The position numbers were made by a program, and so were the translations under genes. A DNA stretch of 64,000 bases from Sporosarcina sp. FSL K6-2383 (GTDB lineage: Bacteria; Bacillota; Bacilli; Bacillales_A; Planococcaceae). The notes beneath the pieces are model-generated. The model ran no database searches. It worked only from the letters and a program-made list of their open reading frames with translations, and was not told the origin of the DNA. Positions 17,505-27,121 of this stretch are shown here, one piece after another (the first letter of the stretch is position 1; each line of letters starts with the position of its first letter). Location of the stretch: NCBI RefSeq assembly GCF_038618305.1, contig NZ_CP152017.1, positions 3,600,001-3,664,000 on the forward strand, written 5' to 3'.

Positions 17505-18683
17505 TTAGGCTCTTTGCTTGCGCGTCATCACGTCAAAGATGACTGCCCCAGCTAAAACCCCTCCGCGAATCATATACTGATAAGATATTCCTACGCCTAG
17601 CAAGTTCATACCGCTTGATAACGAAGCCATTACGATGGCTCCAATAATCGCACCTGTTACTTTACCAACACCACCTGCAGAAGAAACCCCACCGACGTAC
17701 GCTGCTGCAATCGCATCGAGTTCAAAAAGAGTTCCAGCTGTTGTCGTTGCCGACTGAAGGCGTGACGTAAACAGTATTCCAGATAATGCTGCGAGCATCC
17801 CCATCGAGCCAAACACGATGTATGTAATCTTTTGAACATTGATTCCGCTTAAATGCGCCGCCTCTGGATTACTACCAACTGCGTAAATATGACGACCAAG
17901 CACTGTTTTAGTCGTTAAGAAGTGGTAGATGATGACAACTGCTATGATAATCATAACAGTCCATGACAACCCATTATACCCAGCTAAAATCCAAGTGATA
18001 TAAGCAATAACTGCTGCGATCATAGCAATCTTTACGCTAAATAATTTCTTAGACATCACGTCGAAGCCATATGTCAATTTGTTGCGTCGATTGGCAATTT
18101 CATTATAAATAAAGAAAAGGATTCCAACCAATCCTACTAATAACGTCAATAGATGCAAGCCATTAATTTGCATAATGGATGGAATAAATCCATTCCCTAT
18201 CGCATTAAATTGATCATCTCTTACAATAATTGTTCCCGTTTTCTCCGTAACTTGAAGCAGTGCACCACGGAATATTAGCATTCCTGCCAACGTAGCAACG
18301 AATGATGGAATTCCAATCTTCGCAACCAATACCCCGTTAAGCAAACCAATAGCGGCACCTAAAATTAAAATCAATGGAATCGCAATCCATACCGACAGAC
18401 CCATTTGCATCAAGAAAATGGCTGTAATCGCACCTAAAAATCCTGCTAAAAAACCCACCGATAAGTCAATATGACGAATGACTATGACAAGCGTCATCCC
18501 AACTGCCAAAACTGCAATATAACCAGCAGAATCTAACAAGTTACTAATATTGCGAGAGGACATAAACAAACCGTTCGTCATAATCGTAAACGTTATCAAA
18601 ATAACAACTAACGCAATATACATCCCGTAATCTCGAATATTGGCCTTGACGAGCGCTTTCCCTTCTTTAAAAAATCCCATCAT
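17505..18683 (-). CDS. mmsB: monosaccharide ABC transporter permease (MmsB/GguB type)
   Basis: A 392-residue membrane permease of the ribose/xylose class with about ten hydrophobic helices. Family blocks include DLSVGFLAGFLGAITAIF near residue 75, FVATLAGMLIFRGALL near 128, the cytoplasmic GSNPEAAHLSGINVQKI near 275 and SSAGGVGKVTGAIIGA near 335. The size is that of the ChvE-associated GguB/MmsB permeases, longer than RbsC. It follows mmsA by 8 bases and would form a homodimer with the fused ATPase. Confidence 0.9.
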   Translation of the reverse strand: MMGFFKEGKALVKANIRDYGMYIALVVILITFTIMTNGLFMSSRNISNLLDSAGYIAVLAVGMTLVIVIRHIDLSVGFLAGFLGAITAIFLMQMGLSVWIAIPLILILGAAIGLLNGVLVAKIGIPSFVATLAGMLIFRGALLQVTEKTGTIIVRDDQFNAIGNGFIPSIMQINGLHLLTLLVGLVGILFFIYNEIANRRNKLTYGFDVMSKKLFSVKIAMIAAVIAYITWILAGYNGLSWTVMIIIAVVIIYHFLTTKTVLGRHIYAVGSNPEAAHLSGINVQKITYIVFGSMGMLAALSGILFTSRLQSATTTAGTLFELDAIAAAYVGGVSSAGGVGKVTGAIIGAIVMASLSSGMNLLGVGISYQYMIRGGVLAGAVIFDVMTRKQRA

Positions 18684-18691
18684 TATCCTCC

Positions 18692-20212
18692 TTATTGCGT
18701 CGCAAGTTCCATAATTGTTTCCTGTGTCGCATTTGTCTTGTCTAGTTCTCCCTTAATGGCACCGTTTGCCATCACATAAATACGATCACTCATCCCTAAT
18801 ACTTCACCAAGTTCAGAAGAAATCATAATGATACTCATGCCTTCATCAATCAATTGATTCATAATCGTATAAATTTCGAACTTTGCCCCAACATCAATTC
18901 CACGTGTTGGTTCATCTAAAATCAAGATCTTAGGTCCAGTAAACAACCATTTACCAAGCGATACTTTTTGTTGGTTTCCGCCACTCAGATTGCCGACTTC
19001 TTGCTCCAGTGAGCTTGCTTTAATATATAACGAATCTTTATATTCTGAACCAACCTTCACTTCTTCGTTTAAATTAAGAATCCCCTTTTTCGAGATTCCC
19101 TTCAGATGCGCGGCTGAGACATTGCTTTTAATATCCTGTAATAAAAACAGTCCGTCGCCTTTTCGGTCCTCTGTTACATAGGCAATACCCGCCTTTATGG
19201 CTTCACTCGTATGTTTCAACACTGCAGGCGCCCCGTGAATCTCCAAATCTCCTTGCAACTTATAGTTTTTCGGATTTCCAAAGATACTCAGCGCAAGTTC
19301 TGTACGACCAGATCCCATAAGACCAGCAATGCCAATAATCTCGCCTTTTTTCACTTGAAGGTTGACATCTTTCACGACGTTTCTTCCTAATTGCACGTCA
19401 TAGGCCGACCAATTAGTCAGCTCAAGAACAGTGTCTCCGATTATCTTATCTGGATGTTTCGGGTAAATGTCTTCAATTTCACGTCCCACCATGTTTTTGA
19501 TGATGACATTTTCCGACACTTCTCCTTTACTAGCATCCAGCGTGCAAATCGTCTTTCCATCACGTAAAACAGTTACCTTGTCCGCTATGTGAATGACTTC
19601 CTTCAGCTTATGTGAAATCATGATGCAGCTAATCCCTTGGTTTTTCAGTTCCTTCAGGAGCTCTAATAAATTTTCACTATCATCCTCATTCAGTGCTGCT
19701 GTTGGCTCATCTAAAATAAGCAGATTGACATCTTTACTTAATGCTTTGGCAATTTCAACGAGTTGTTGTTTTCCTACACCTAATTCCTTGATCAATGTTT
19801 CCGGTGTCACATCTAGCTTTACCTTTTTTAGTAGTTGTGTAGCTTGGACAATCGTTTGGTTCCAATCAACGAAAGGCCCTTTCTTCACTTCATTGCCGGC
19901 AAATATATTTTCATAGACTGTCAAATCAGGAAAAAGTGCTAGCTCTTGATAAATGATGCCAATACCCGTTTTTACACTATCGTTAATCTCACGGAACTGT
20001 TGAACTTGGTCTTCAAACACGATATCTCCATCGTATGTGCCATGTGGATAGACGCCGCTCAATACCTTCATCAATGTCGATTTCCCCGCGCCGTTCTCGC
20101 CGACCAAACAATGAATCTCTCCTTTTTTCACTTTGAAATTCACGTTCGATAGGGCTTTGACTCCTGGGAACTCTTTCGATATATCATTCATCTCTAAAAT
20201 GTATTCGCTCAT
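18692..20212 (-). CDS. mmsA: monosaccharide ABC transporter ATP-binding protein (MmsA/GguA type)
   Basis: A 506-residue double ATPase. The first half has Walker A GENGAGKST, the signature region ELGVGKQQLVEIA and Walker B LLILDEPTAAL. The second half has the degenerate GLMGSGRTEL and then LSGGNQQKVSLGKWL and ILILDEPTRGIDVGA. This pattern, with a defective second Walker A, is usual for ribose-type importers. It lies between the binding protein and the permease in one operon, with GGGAGGCG before the ATG. Confidence 0.93.
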   Translation of the reverse strand: MSEYILEMNDISKEFPGVKALSNVNFKVKKGEIHCLVGENGAGKSTLMKVLSGVYPHGTYDGDIVFEDQVQQFREINDSVKTGIGIIYQELALFPDLTVYENIFAGNEVKKGPFVDWNQTIVQATQLLKKVKLDVTPETLIKELGVGKQQLVEIAKALSKDVNLLILDEPTAALNEDDSENLLELLKELKNQGISCIMISHKLKEVIHIADKVTVLRDGKTICTLDASKGEVSENVIIKNMVGREIEDIYPKHPDKIIGDTVLELTNWSAYDVQLGRNVVKDVNLQVKKGEIIGIAGLMGSGRTELALSIFGNPKNYKLQGDLEIHGAPAVLKHTSEAIKAGIAYVTEDRKGDGLFLLQDIKSNVSAAHLKGISKKGILNLNEEVKVGSEYKDSLYIKASSLEQEVGNLSGGNQQKVSLGKWLFTGPKILILDEPTRGIDVGAKFEIYTIMNQLIDEGMSIIMISSELGEVLGMSDRIYVMANGAIKGELDKTNATQETIMELATQ

Positions 20213-20250
20213 TTCATCGCCTCCCTAACCCAAACAAAATAGAAATGGAG

Positions 20251-20280
20251 AAATAGTGATAGAAAAACCTATCACTATTT
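20251..20280 (-). terminator. intercistronic hairpin between binding protein and mmsA
   Basis: A perfect 12-bp stem, AAATAGTGATAG with CTATCACTATTT, lies in the 90-base gap. It lacks a long T-run on the minus strand, so it probably stabilises the upstream message and keeps binding protein in excess. Confidence 0.6.
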
Positions 20281-20302
20281 TTCCCTTTCCAATGCAGTAC
20301 TT

Positions 20303-21409
20303 TTACTCTAACCCTGTGAAGTCGCTTGCTTCGTAGTATTCAGAATCGACTAACTCAGCTTTCACATTGTTTTTATCCACTACGATAACGTCCGTTTGTT
20401 TCGCTTTCACTTCAATCGAACCATTATCATAAGAACCTGTTGTTTCTGGTGTATTGCCATCTAGTACTTCAACAGCCATCCCCATTGCATCTTTTACTAA
20501 TGTACGAACGTCTTTGAACACTGTCATCGATTGTTTTTCATCAATGATGTATTGGATTGATGCTTTCTCTGCATCTTGCCCTGTTACAAAGTAGTTTGAA
20601 ATCGCACTATCAGAGGCAAATACGTCTGCGATAGAACGAGCTGTTCCATCATTCGGTGCTAGAATAGCAACATCACCTTTTTGGTCGTCGCTTGCTGCTG
20701 TTAAGTGAGTTTGTGCTTTGTTTTTCGCTTCATTTGCATCCCAGTTTGTTGTAACTTGCCCAATAATTTTCCCTAACTGCTCCCGTGAGAGATCAGCTGA
20801 ATCTTTTAACGCTTCTGCTTCACTTGAGTTAGCAATTTTAAATGTACCATCCGCAATTTTGGGTTGAAGTACTTGCCATGCTCCTTCAAAGAATAGGAAC
20901 GCATTGTTGTCAAAAGAACCCCCTGCATATAGGTATAGTGGAACATCAGAACCCTGTGCATTGTCTACTAAATACTGTGCTTGTGCAGCACCTACTGCTA
21001 AACTATCAAAAGTTACATAATAATCGACTGCATCTGTATCTGTGATTAGACGGTCATATGCGATGACTGTTACGCCTTCTTTTTTCGCTGCTTCTACTGC
21101 CGATGCAGCTGCTGCGCCATCATGAGGCGTGATGATCAATACTTTAATGCCTTTATTTAGTAATGCCTCTACATTTTCTTTCTCTTTCGCTGAAGATCCT
21201 TGGCTAAATAGAATTTCTGTTGAATAATCAGAATCTGCTAACGCATCCTTGAAGCGTTGCTCATCTTGTACCCATCGTGGCTCATCCTTTGTTGGCAATA
21301 CAATTCCCACGTCAATTGAGTTACTACTGCCGTTGTTACATGCAGCAGCTACTACTGCGAACACCATCAAAATCGCTAATAACATGAACCCCTTGAACTT
21401 CTTGAACAT
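20303..21409 (-). CDS. chvE: ChvE-like multiple sugar-binding lipoprotein
   Basis: A 368-residue binding lipoprotein. The signal FKGFMLLAILMVFAVVAAAC ends at the lipobox cysteine. The mature part starts IDVGIVLPTKDEPRWVQDE and contains VTVIAYDRLITDTDAVDYYV, LYAGGSFDNNAFLF, ILAPNDGTARSI, YFVTGQDAEKAS and MTVFKDVRTL, all typical of the ChvE family that partners GguAB. The ATG at 21409 follows AGGGAGAGGG; the frame runs open to 21490 but without a start site. It is first in the operon, and a cre-like sequence lies just upstream. Confidence 0.9.
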   Translation of the reverse strand: MFKKFKGFMLLAILMVFAVVAAACNNGSSNSIDVGIVLPTKDEPRWVQDEQRFKDALADSDYSTEILFSQGSSAKEKENVEALLNKGIKVLIITPHDGAAAASAVEAAKKEGVTVIAYDRLITDTDAVDYYVTFDSLAVGAAQAQYLVDNAQGSDVPLYLYAGGSFDNNAFLFFEGAWQVLQPKIADGTFKIANSSEAEALKDSADLSREQLGKIIGQVTTNWDANEAKNKAQTHLTAASDDQKGDVAILAPNDGTARSIADVFASDSAISNYFVTGQDAEKASIQYIIDEKQSMTVFKDVRTLVKDAMGMAVEVLDGNTPETTGSYDNGSIEVKAKQTDVIVVDKNNVKAELVDSEYYEASDFTGLE

Positions 21410-21472
21410 TTGTTTATCCCTCTCCCTTTGTCTAAAATTAACTACAATTACATCATAGACTCTGAATATTCG

Positions 21473-21490
21473 AGAAGAAAGCGCTATCAA
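21473..21490 (-). promoter_or_regulatory. candidate cre (CcpA) site of the sugar operon
   Basis: The minus strand reads TTGATAGCGCTTTCTT, close to the catabolite-responsive element consensus. A possible -10, TATGAT, lies about 27 bases downstream of its start. The same string with one change occurs at 37973. Catabolite repression of a sugar importer would be expected. Confidence 0.45.
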
Positions 21491-21573
21491 TGGTATTCTT
21501 TTAACATTTACAGTACTTTTTTAACACGACACCTTCATTAAGCATATTCATGAATGAATAATAAACAGCATAC

Positions 21574-22254
21574 CTAGTGATTAACTATTTATTGCATTAA
21601 TCACCGACACGCAAAGGTTTGAAAATTTATATTTTCACTAGGCCATTTTCGGTTCGCTTTCGGCGAACTATTCACGATACTATTACCGTATGACAAGTAT
21701 GTTTAGAAATGACTCCGTCATTTCTAAACATATTTTTTCGGTTATCTTATTGCGAATACTCGCCTGTCGCGCACCTACAACATTCAAGTGAAAAATGCAG
21801 TTACTTGGAAAGAAAAGAATTGATAAATTTCTAGAGCGAATGTAAGTGCCCGAAGATGAAATTTCGGGCACTCTGTCGCTATGTACAAGTTGCTCCTACT
21901 CTACTTGTAGCAAGTTTTATAAAAAATGACACTTCCTAAAATAAAAATGGAACAGACCATGGTGAAAGCCTCAGCCGCCAAAATTGTATCTTTGGCGGCC
22001 CTCTCCAGTTAAGTAGTCCTTTATTCCCTCGTCTACAAAAGCATTAGTACTTCATGCATCTGCCTTTTTGAAGAGCGACGGATGAACGACCACAATACGA
22101 TTACCGAAAAAAGTATAGGGATGCGACGAAGTCGCATCCCTATACTTGAAAATAGCACGGTTATTATAGAGTAGTCGTTCAAGCTAAAGCGAACCAAAGG
22201 GAATTATACATAGAGTGCCTCGTATGGATTAAGTTGTTTTTGATTAATCAATAG
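21574..22254 (+). mobile_element. structured non-coding element, copy 2
   Basis: A 681-bp relative of the element at 11259, same orientation. The ends are CTAGTGATTAACT and TGATTAATCAATAG. It carries all four hairpins: 21701-21729 (GTTTAGAAATGAC stem), 21845-21872, 21974-21999 and 22111-22147. Target duplication is no longer clear; weak flanking similarity (ACAGCATA and ACAACATA) suggests an old insertion. ORFs in it are under 65 codons and are not conserved in the other copies. Confidence 0.8.
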
Positions 22255-22271
22255 CCGTGACAACATAAATA

Positions 22272-22301
22272 GCGTGCCTGAAATAGTATCTTCAGGCACG
22301 C
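22272..22301 (-). terminator. terminator of the amino-acid transporter operon
   Basis: The GCGTGCCTGAA/TTCAGGCACGC perfect stem lies about 50 bases past the ATPase stop; the T-rich tail is short. Confidence 0.6.
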
Positions 22302-22354
22302 ACATTGTGAATAAGTATATGATTTGATGAATTAACTGCTTTTGCTTTGAAACA

Positions 22355-23083
22355 TTACAACACTTTGCTTAAGAATGATTGAGTTCTAGCCTCCTGAGGG
22401 TTGCCGAACAATTCCTCTGGAACATTTTCCTCTACGATATAGCCCCCATCCATGAAAATAACACGGTCCCCTACTTCACGTGCAAACCCCATCTCATGTG
22501 TGACGACAACCATCGTCATTCCTTCAAGTGCAAGTTGCTTCATAACCTCCAGAACATCACCAACTACTTCAGGATCAAGTGCTGATGTCGGTTCATCAAA
22601 CAGCATAATATTTGGATCCATCGCTAACGATCGTGCAATTGCGACACGTTGCTTTTGACCTCCTGATAATTCTCCAGGGTATACATGTGCTTTATCAGAC
22701 AGACCTACTTTTCGAAGTAGCTCCAGTGCTTTCTTCTCAATTTCGCCCTTGTCACTTTTACGAAGCTTCATTGGCGCAAGCATAACATTTTGTAAGGCGC
22801 TCATATGCGGAAACAGATTAAATTGTTGGAACACCATCCCAACATTTTCTCTAATTTTATTAATATCAAGCTTTGTATCCGTGATATCTTGGCCATCAAT
22901 GACAACATGGCCGCCCGATATATCCTCTAAACGATTTAAACAGCGAAGAAACGTACTTTTTCCAGAACCAGAAGGTCCAATTACACAAACAACTTCACGC
23001 TCTTTGATTTCTACATTAATATCTTTCAATACTTCAAGTTGACCAAAGGACTTCTTTAAATTTCTCACTTGAATTAAAGTCAT
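22355..23083 (-). CDS. glnQ: polar amino-acid ABC transporter ATP-binding protein
   Basis: A 242-residue ATPase of the GlnQ/ArtM type with Walker [10 protein letters not shown], the Q-loop in [15 protein letters not shown], the signature [13 protein letters not shown] and Walker [15 protein letters not shown]. Every motif is intact and the length is typical. It overlaps the permease gene by four bases and powers uptake with the permease and binding protein. The nearby GlnK/GlnL-like pair hints at glutamine or a related amino acid. Confidence 0.92.
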   Translation of the reverse strand: MTLIQVRNLKKSFGQLEVLKDINVEIKEREVVCVIGPSGSGKSTFLRCLNRLEDISGGHVVIDGQDITDTKLDINKIRENVGMVFQQFNLFPHMSALQNVMLAPMKLRKSDKGEIEKKALELLRKVGLSDKAHVYPGELSGGQKQRVAIARSLAMDPNIMLFDEPTSALDPEVVGDVLEVMKQLALEGMTMVVVTHEMGFAREVGDRVIFMDGGYIVEENVPEELFGNPQEARTQSFLSKVL

Positions 23084-23724
23084 CTTAGTTCAAATCTCCT
23101 TTCAACAAAGCTGGAGAGTAACGACAATAGATAAATAGCAATAAAGTAGATAACCCCAACCGTTAACCAAATCTCAAAGTGTTGAAAAGTAGCACTCGCT
23201 TGAACTTTACCTTTTTGCACAATATCGGCAATCCCAATGATAGAAAGGAGAGAAGTATCTTTAAAACTAATAATCGTTTGGTTCGTAATTGTTGGTAGCA
23301 TTCTTCTAAATGCTTGTGGCAAAATAACGGCACGCATCGTATACGCTTGCGAAAGACCAAGTGATCTCGATGCTTCCGTCTGCCCTTTATCAATCGATTG
23401 GATTCCTGTACGAATAATCTCCGAGAAATAGGCTCCAGCATTTAGCGAAACGGTTAAAATTCCGGCCACTGTTCGATCTAACGAAATAAATTCAAGTGAA
23501 TTCATCCCGAAGTAAATGAAAAATAATTGAACAATAAACGGTGTTCCCCGAATGATATCAACAAAAGCCTTCGCAATCCAGTTCAAAATTTTAAATGGCG
23601 TAAGACGTATCAGTGCAACAACTAACCCGATTAAAAAACCAAAAATAATTGAAAAGAAAAAGATGTACAACGTAACTTTTAGCCCCTGCATTAAGTAGGG
23701 CAAAGCCGCAATAATCGTATCCAT
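23080..23724 (-). CDS. polar amino-acid ABC transporter permease
   Basis: A 214-residue permease of the HisM/GlnP class with about five helices. It shows [20 protein letters not shown] near residue 50 and the cytoplasmic EAA loop [28 protein letters not shown] near 137, which contacts the ATPase. A single permease gene suggests a homodimer. Confidence 0.92.
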   Translation of the reverse strand: MDTIIAALPYLMQGLKVTLYIFFFSIIFGFLIGLVVALIRLTPFKILNWIAKAFVDIIRGTPFIVQLFFIYFGMNSLEFISLDRTVAGILTVSLNAGAYFSEIIRTGIQSIDKGQTEASRSLGLSQAYTMRAVILPQAFRRMLPTITNQTIISFKDTSLLSIIGIADIVQKGKVQASATFQHFEIWLTVGVIYFIAIYLLSLLSSFVERRFELR

Positions 23725-23797
23725 TTACTCACTCCCTCGAGAATGCCAAATTTCCAAACAAACATATCAAGCTATCATTTAGGTCGCTTGATATTTT

Positions 23798-23826
23798 ACG
23801 GAGGCTGCCCCTGAAGGCGCCTCCGT
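23798..23826 (-). terminator. intercistronic hairpin between binding protein and permease
   Basis: The stem ACGGAGGC/GCCTCCGT has no T-run after it. It probably protects the binding-protein message and lowers expression of the genes downstream. Confidence 0.55.
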
Positions 23827-23867
23827 TATCAAATATCCAAATTATTCACTTCACCATGCAATACGAC

Positions 23868-24659
23868 TTACTCAGCAAGATATTTTGAAAGGATCTTGTC
23901 ATATTCTCCGCTATCACGAAGATCTTTTAGTCCATCATTAATTTTTTGCAATACATCACTATTTTGCCCTTTAAGGACAGCAATTCCATACTGATCTCCA
24001 TTTAAACGGTCGCCGATTATTTGAAGTTCAAGATTGTTTTGAGAAATTGCATAAGCAATGACAGGATAGTCTTCAATTAATGCAACAGCATTTCCGTTTG
24101 AAACTTCTTGGAACATTGCAGGACTGTCATCGAACAATACAAGTGTGTAGCCATATTCAGCTTCATGTTCTTGCGCGAATTTTGCTCCAGTCGTTCCATT
24201 CTTTGCTACAATTGTCTTCCCTTTTAAATCTTCAATAGATGCAATATCTGTTGTTTTTGCATCAACAACTAATGTAAGACCAGCATCAAAATATGGATCT
24301 GAGAAATCTACAACTTCTTTACGCTCGTCAGTAATACTCATTCCTGCAATTGCGATATCTAACTGATTTGCTTGCATAGCTGGAATGATTCCCCCAAAGT
24401 CCATTGCATCAAATTCAATTTCAATCCCTTGATTTTTTGCAATTGCGGTAATAAGATCAATATCGATTCCCGTATATTCTCCATCCACCTCAAATTCGAA
24501 AGGTGGATACGTTGTATCTATCCCAACGATATAGGCTTTATTACCATCCCCCGAACTTTTGTCTGTCCCCTCTGACGAACTATCCCCTTTATCAGCACCA
24601 CATGCTGCGACCAATAACAAAATTGCTACGAACATTGTATATATTCCAAACCTCTTCAT
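23868..24659 (-). CDS. polar amino-acid-binding lipoprotein
   Basis: A 263-residue family 3 solute-binding protein. The lipobox is LLVAAC, followed by a Ser/Gly-rich linker and VGIDTTYPPFEFEVDGEYTG, DLITAIAKNQGIEIEFDAM, and AGMSITDERKEVVDFSDPYF. The ATG at 24659 has AAGGGGGA upstream; the frame extends further without a start site. It is first in the three-gene transporter operon, with a cre-like site ahead of it. Confidence 0.92.
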   Translation of the reverse strand: MKRFGIYTMFVAILLLVAACGADKGDSSSEGTDKSSGDGNKAYIVGIDTTYPPFEFEVDGEYTGIDIDLITAIAKNQGIEIEFDAMDFGGIIPAMQANQLDIAIAGMSITDERKEVVDFSDPYFDAGLTLVVDAKTTDIASIEDLKGKTIVAKNGTTGAKFAQEHEAEYGYTLVLFDDSPAMFQEVSNGNAVALIEDYPVIAYAISQNNLELQIIGDRLNGDQYGIAVLKGQNSDVLQKINDGLKDLRDSGEYDKILSKYLAE

Positions 24660-24708
24660 ACAAATTCCCCCTTTTTCTATTGTAAACATTACTACCATCC
24701 CAAGTTAT

Positions 24709-24724
24709 TAAGCGCTTTCATAAC
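24709..24724 (-). promoter_or_regulatory. candidate cre (CcpA) site
   Basis: The minus strand reads TTATGAAAGCGCTTAA, matching most cre positions, 50 bases upstream of the binding-protein start. It lies in the divergent region between the transporter and the two-component genes. Confidence 0.45.
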
Positions 24725-24935
24725 TTGTTTTTTATTGTATACTAGTAACTACGAAATTAGACGTAAACCTACAATAGTATACGGAATAACCTAAATATTT
24801 AAAATCGGACATTGTTTAAATGAACTAGGAACTGTATACTAATTTTCAAACATCTAAAAAGCAGACATAAAGGGAAGTGGGAACATCTTACGGTTTAATT
24901 TATTACTAAAGAAGGATATTTATATTATTATACTG

Positions 24936-26165
24936 ATGATCATAATCGTTCCCCTTGCTGGTGAAGTAAAATTTTATCCTTTAAATGATACATTTCGGGT
25001 AAGTTTCGGAGCCCCCGCAATCTTCTTTCTTTTACTATTACTAAAAAAAGTCCCGCCTGCCCTTCCAGGCTTCTTGACTGCATCGGCTTTAGTACTCTTC
25101 CGTGTGCTCCTGGATTTTGTCTTTTTGAATGAAACAAATATGATCTATTCATTTCAGCAACATGTTCCAACCTTTTTCTTTTATTTCACCTATGCTTGTT
25201 TGTTTCAATTCATTAATACCAAGCGATTTCGCAAATCATCTTTAACGATCGGGCTCATAGGCTATATCGTCGAATTATTATCAGATGCCGCAGAGCTGCT
25301 CGCACAATACTTTATTTTAAACACAACGATTACACTTTCCGATTTGAATGAAATGAATCTAGCTGCATTTGCACATAGTTTTATTGTCATCAGTTTTTTC
25401 AATATGTTGAAGCTCTATGAAGCAGACTCTAGGGAAAAGCAAATACGGGAAAAAAACGAGCATATGCTATTGCTTATTTCAAATTTACATGAAGAGGCTG
25501 TCTATTTAAAGAAGACATTAAAAAATGCAGAAACTGTGACAGTAGAATCCTATACGTTATACCGTGATTTATTAGTAGACAATAAAGAGGCCAGCCTAAG
25601 AGCCCTACGTCTTGCAGGTGAAATACATGAAATCAAAAAAGATAATCAACGGATTTTTGCTGGTCTTTCAAAATTAATTTCCAAAGAAAGCTTTAAAGAT
25701 TATATTGATGTGACGGAGCTCATTCAACTAATTGTTCGTATAAATGAAAAGTATATATTTTTGCTAAAAAAAAATATTAAAATCACTTATTCAATTGAAG
25801 GTATCCATCCCGATTATCATGTTTACACCGTATTATCGCTACTTAACAACTTAGTCGCAAATGCAGTAGAAGCAATTGAAGAGAACGGGAAGATTGATTT
25901 GATATTTAGTGAATCTGGTGGAGTAGCAGAATTTCATGTTTTTAATAGTGGCTCTACAATACCCGAAAAGTATGCCCACGCTATATTCCAACCCGGTTTT
26001 ACATCTCGGTATGATGCTTTGGGGAATCCATCTACGGGGATTGGCTTATCTTATGTGGAGGAAGCTGTTACGAATCTTGGTGGGGAAATCTTTTTTACCA
26101 ATGAAGCAAACGGTGTTACTTTCTCTATAAAAATTCCTATGAATCAGTTGATACAGAAAGGGTGA
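24936..26165 (+). CDS. glnK: GlnK/YcbA-like sensor histidine kinase
   Basis: A 409-residue membrane kinase. The first 150 residues hold about five hydrophobic helices. A coiled region follows, then the likely phosphorylated histidine in GEIHEIKKDNQR, and an ATPase domain with LNNLVANAVEAIEENG and GNPSTGIGLSYVEEAV. It pairs with the regulator four bases downstream. The layout resembles the B. subtilis glutamine sensor GlnK (YcbA). The start is uncertain: no good ribosome site precedes this ATG. The frame is open upstream, reading LRFNLLLKKDIYIIIL, with GGGAAGTGGG about 60 bases before, so the true N-terminus may be longer and use a rare start codon. Confidence 0.78.
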   Translation: MIIIVPLAGEVKFYPLNDTFRVSFGAPAIFFLLLLLKKVPPALPGFLTASALVLFRVLLDFVFLNETNMIYSFQQHVPTFFFYFTYACLFQFINTKRFRKSSLTIGLIGYIVELLSDAAELLAQYFILNTTITLSDLNEMNLAAFAHSFIVISFFNMLKLYEADSREKQIREKNEHMLLLISNLHEEAVYLKKTLKNAETVTVESYTLYRDLLVDNKEASLRALRLAGEIHEIKKDNQRIFAGLSKLISKESFKDYIDVTELIQLIVRINEKYIFLLKKNIKITYSIEGIHPDYHVYTVLSLLNNLVANAVEAIEENGKIDLIFSESGGVAEFHVFNSGSTIPEKYAHAIFQPGFTSRYDALGNPSTGIGLSYVEEAVTNLGGEIFFTNEANGVTFSIKIPMNQLIQKG

Positions 26166-26169
26166 TGTA

Positions 26170-27102
26170 ATGCGCTTTTTTATAGTGGATGATGATATCG
26201 CCATTCGATCGATATTAACTCAAATTATCGAGGACGAGAACTTAGGTGAAATCGTTGGGGAGGCAGCGGATGGTGATCAGCTAGAAAGTTCTTATTTGAA
26301 CATGCAGAAAGTGGATATTCTTTTTATTGACTTACTCATGCCCAATCGGGATGGAATTGAAACCATTCGACATTTGCTAAACGATTTTAAAGGAAAATTC
26401 ATTATGATTTCCCAAGTAGAAACAAAAGAGTTAATCGGTGAAGCCTATTCGCTTGGGGTCGATTATTACATTATAAAGCCCATCAATCGGATAGAAATCG
26501 TTACCGTTATTCAGAAGGTCATCGAACGTATCCAATTGGAAAATTCAATACATGACATCAAGGCATCCATCGGAAATCTGTTCCATATAAAAGACCCTCC
26601 ACCGGCGACAGCTCCCCATTTCCCTGAAGAAAGTATAACAAAAATTGGTGAATTCCTATTAGCAGAGCTAGGCATTTTGGGAGATAACGGCTCAAGAGAT
26701 TTGATTGATATTCTACATTACTTATTCGCCTTAAGGCGCAATAAAAACGTTGAACAAGATTTCCCTTCTTTAAAGGATCTAATCCTAGAAATTTCAAAGA
26801 AAAAACTAGGACCATCAGCCACACAAGTAGAAATAAATCGAGAAATAAAAGCTTCCGAACAACGACTCCGTAGAGTGATTACTAACTCACTCAACCACTT
26901 AGCGTCTTTGGGCTTAACAGACTATGGAAATCCTAAATTTGAAAATTACGCATCTAGTTTTTTCGATTTCACAGTAGTTCGACAAAAAATGAGAGAATTA
27001 GAGAATGAGTCACCCACTCCCCATACTCCCACTCGGGTCAATACAAAGAAGTTTATTCAAGTGTTATTTTTTGAAGCAAAGCGCTTAAAAGGGAATAATT
27101 GA
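26170..27102 (+). CDS. glnL: GlnL/YcbB-like response regulator
   Basis: A 310-residue regulator. The receiver domain shows FIVDDDIAIRS, the phospho-acceptor aspartate near residue 54 in ILFIDLLMPNRDG, and KPINRIEIV. The C-terminal half is a YcbB-type DNA-binding region (EQRLRRVITNSLNHLASLGLTDYGNPKFENYASSFF), not a common OmpR or LuxR domain. In B. subtilis this pair activates glutamine uptake. Here it is divergent from a GlnQ-type transporter, which it may control. Confidence 0.85.
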   Translation: MRFFIVDDDIAIRSILTQIIEDENLGEIVGEAADGDQLESSYLNMQKVDILFIDLLMPNRDGIETIRHLLNDFKGKFIMISQVETKELIGEAYSLGVDYYIIKPINRIEIVTVIQKVIERIQLENSIHDIKASIGNLFHIKDPPPATAPHFPEESITKIGEFLLAELGILGDNGSRDLIDILHYLFALRRNKNVEQDFPSLKDLILEISKKKLGPSATQVEINREIKASEQRLRRVITNSLNHLASLGLTDYGNPKFENYASSFFDFTVVRQKMRELENESPTPHTPTRVNTKKFIQVLFFEAKRLKGNN

Positions 27103-27121
27103 ACACAAAGGATATAGTCGA

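Noticed and set aside
21683..21871. 62-codon ORF inside element copy 2
   Set aside because: The frame is not conserved in copies 1 and 3, and the region is explained by hairpins.
11259..22254. Known large structured RNA such as OLE or ROOL in the 620-700 bp elements
   Set aside because: Size is similar, but there are several copies with inverted ends and target duplications, and no typical partner gene; I recognise no OLE or ROOL core.
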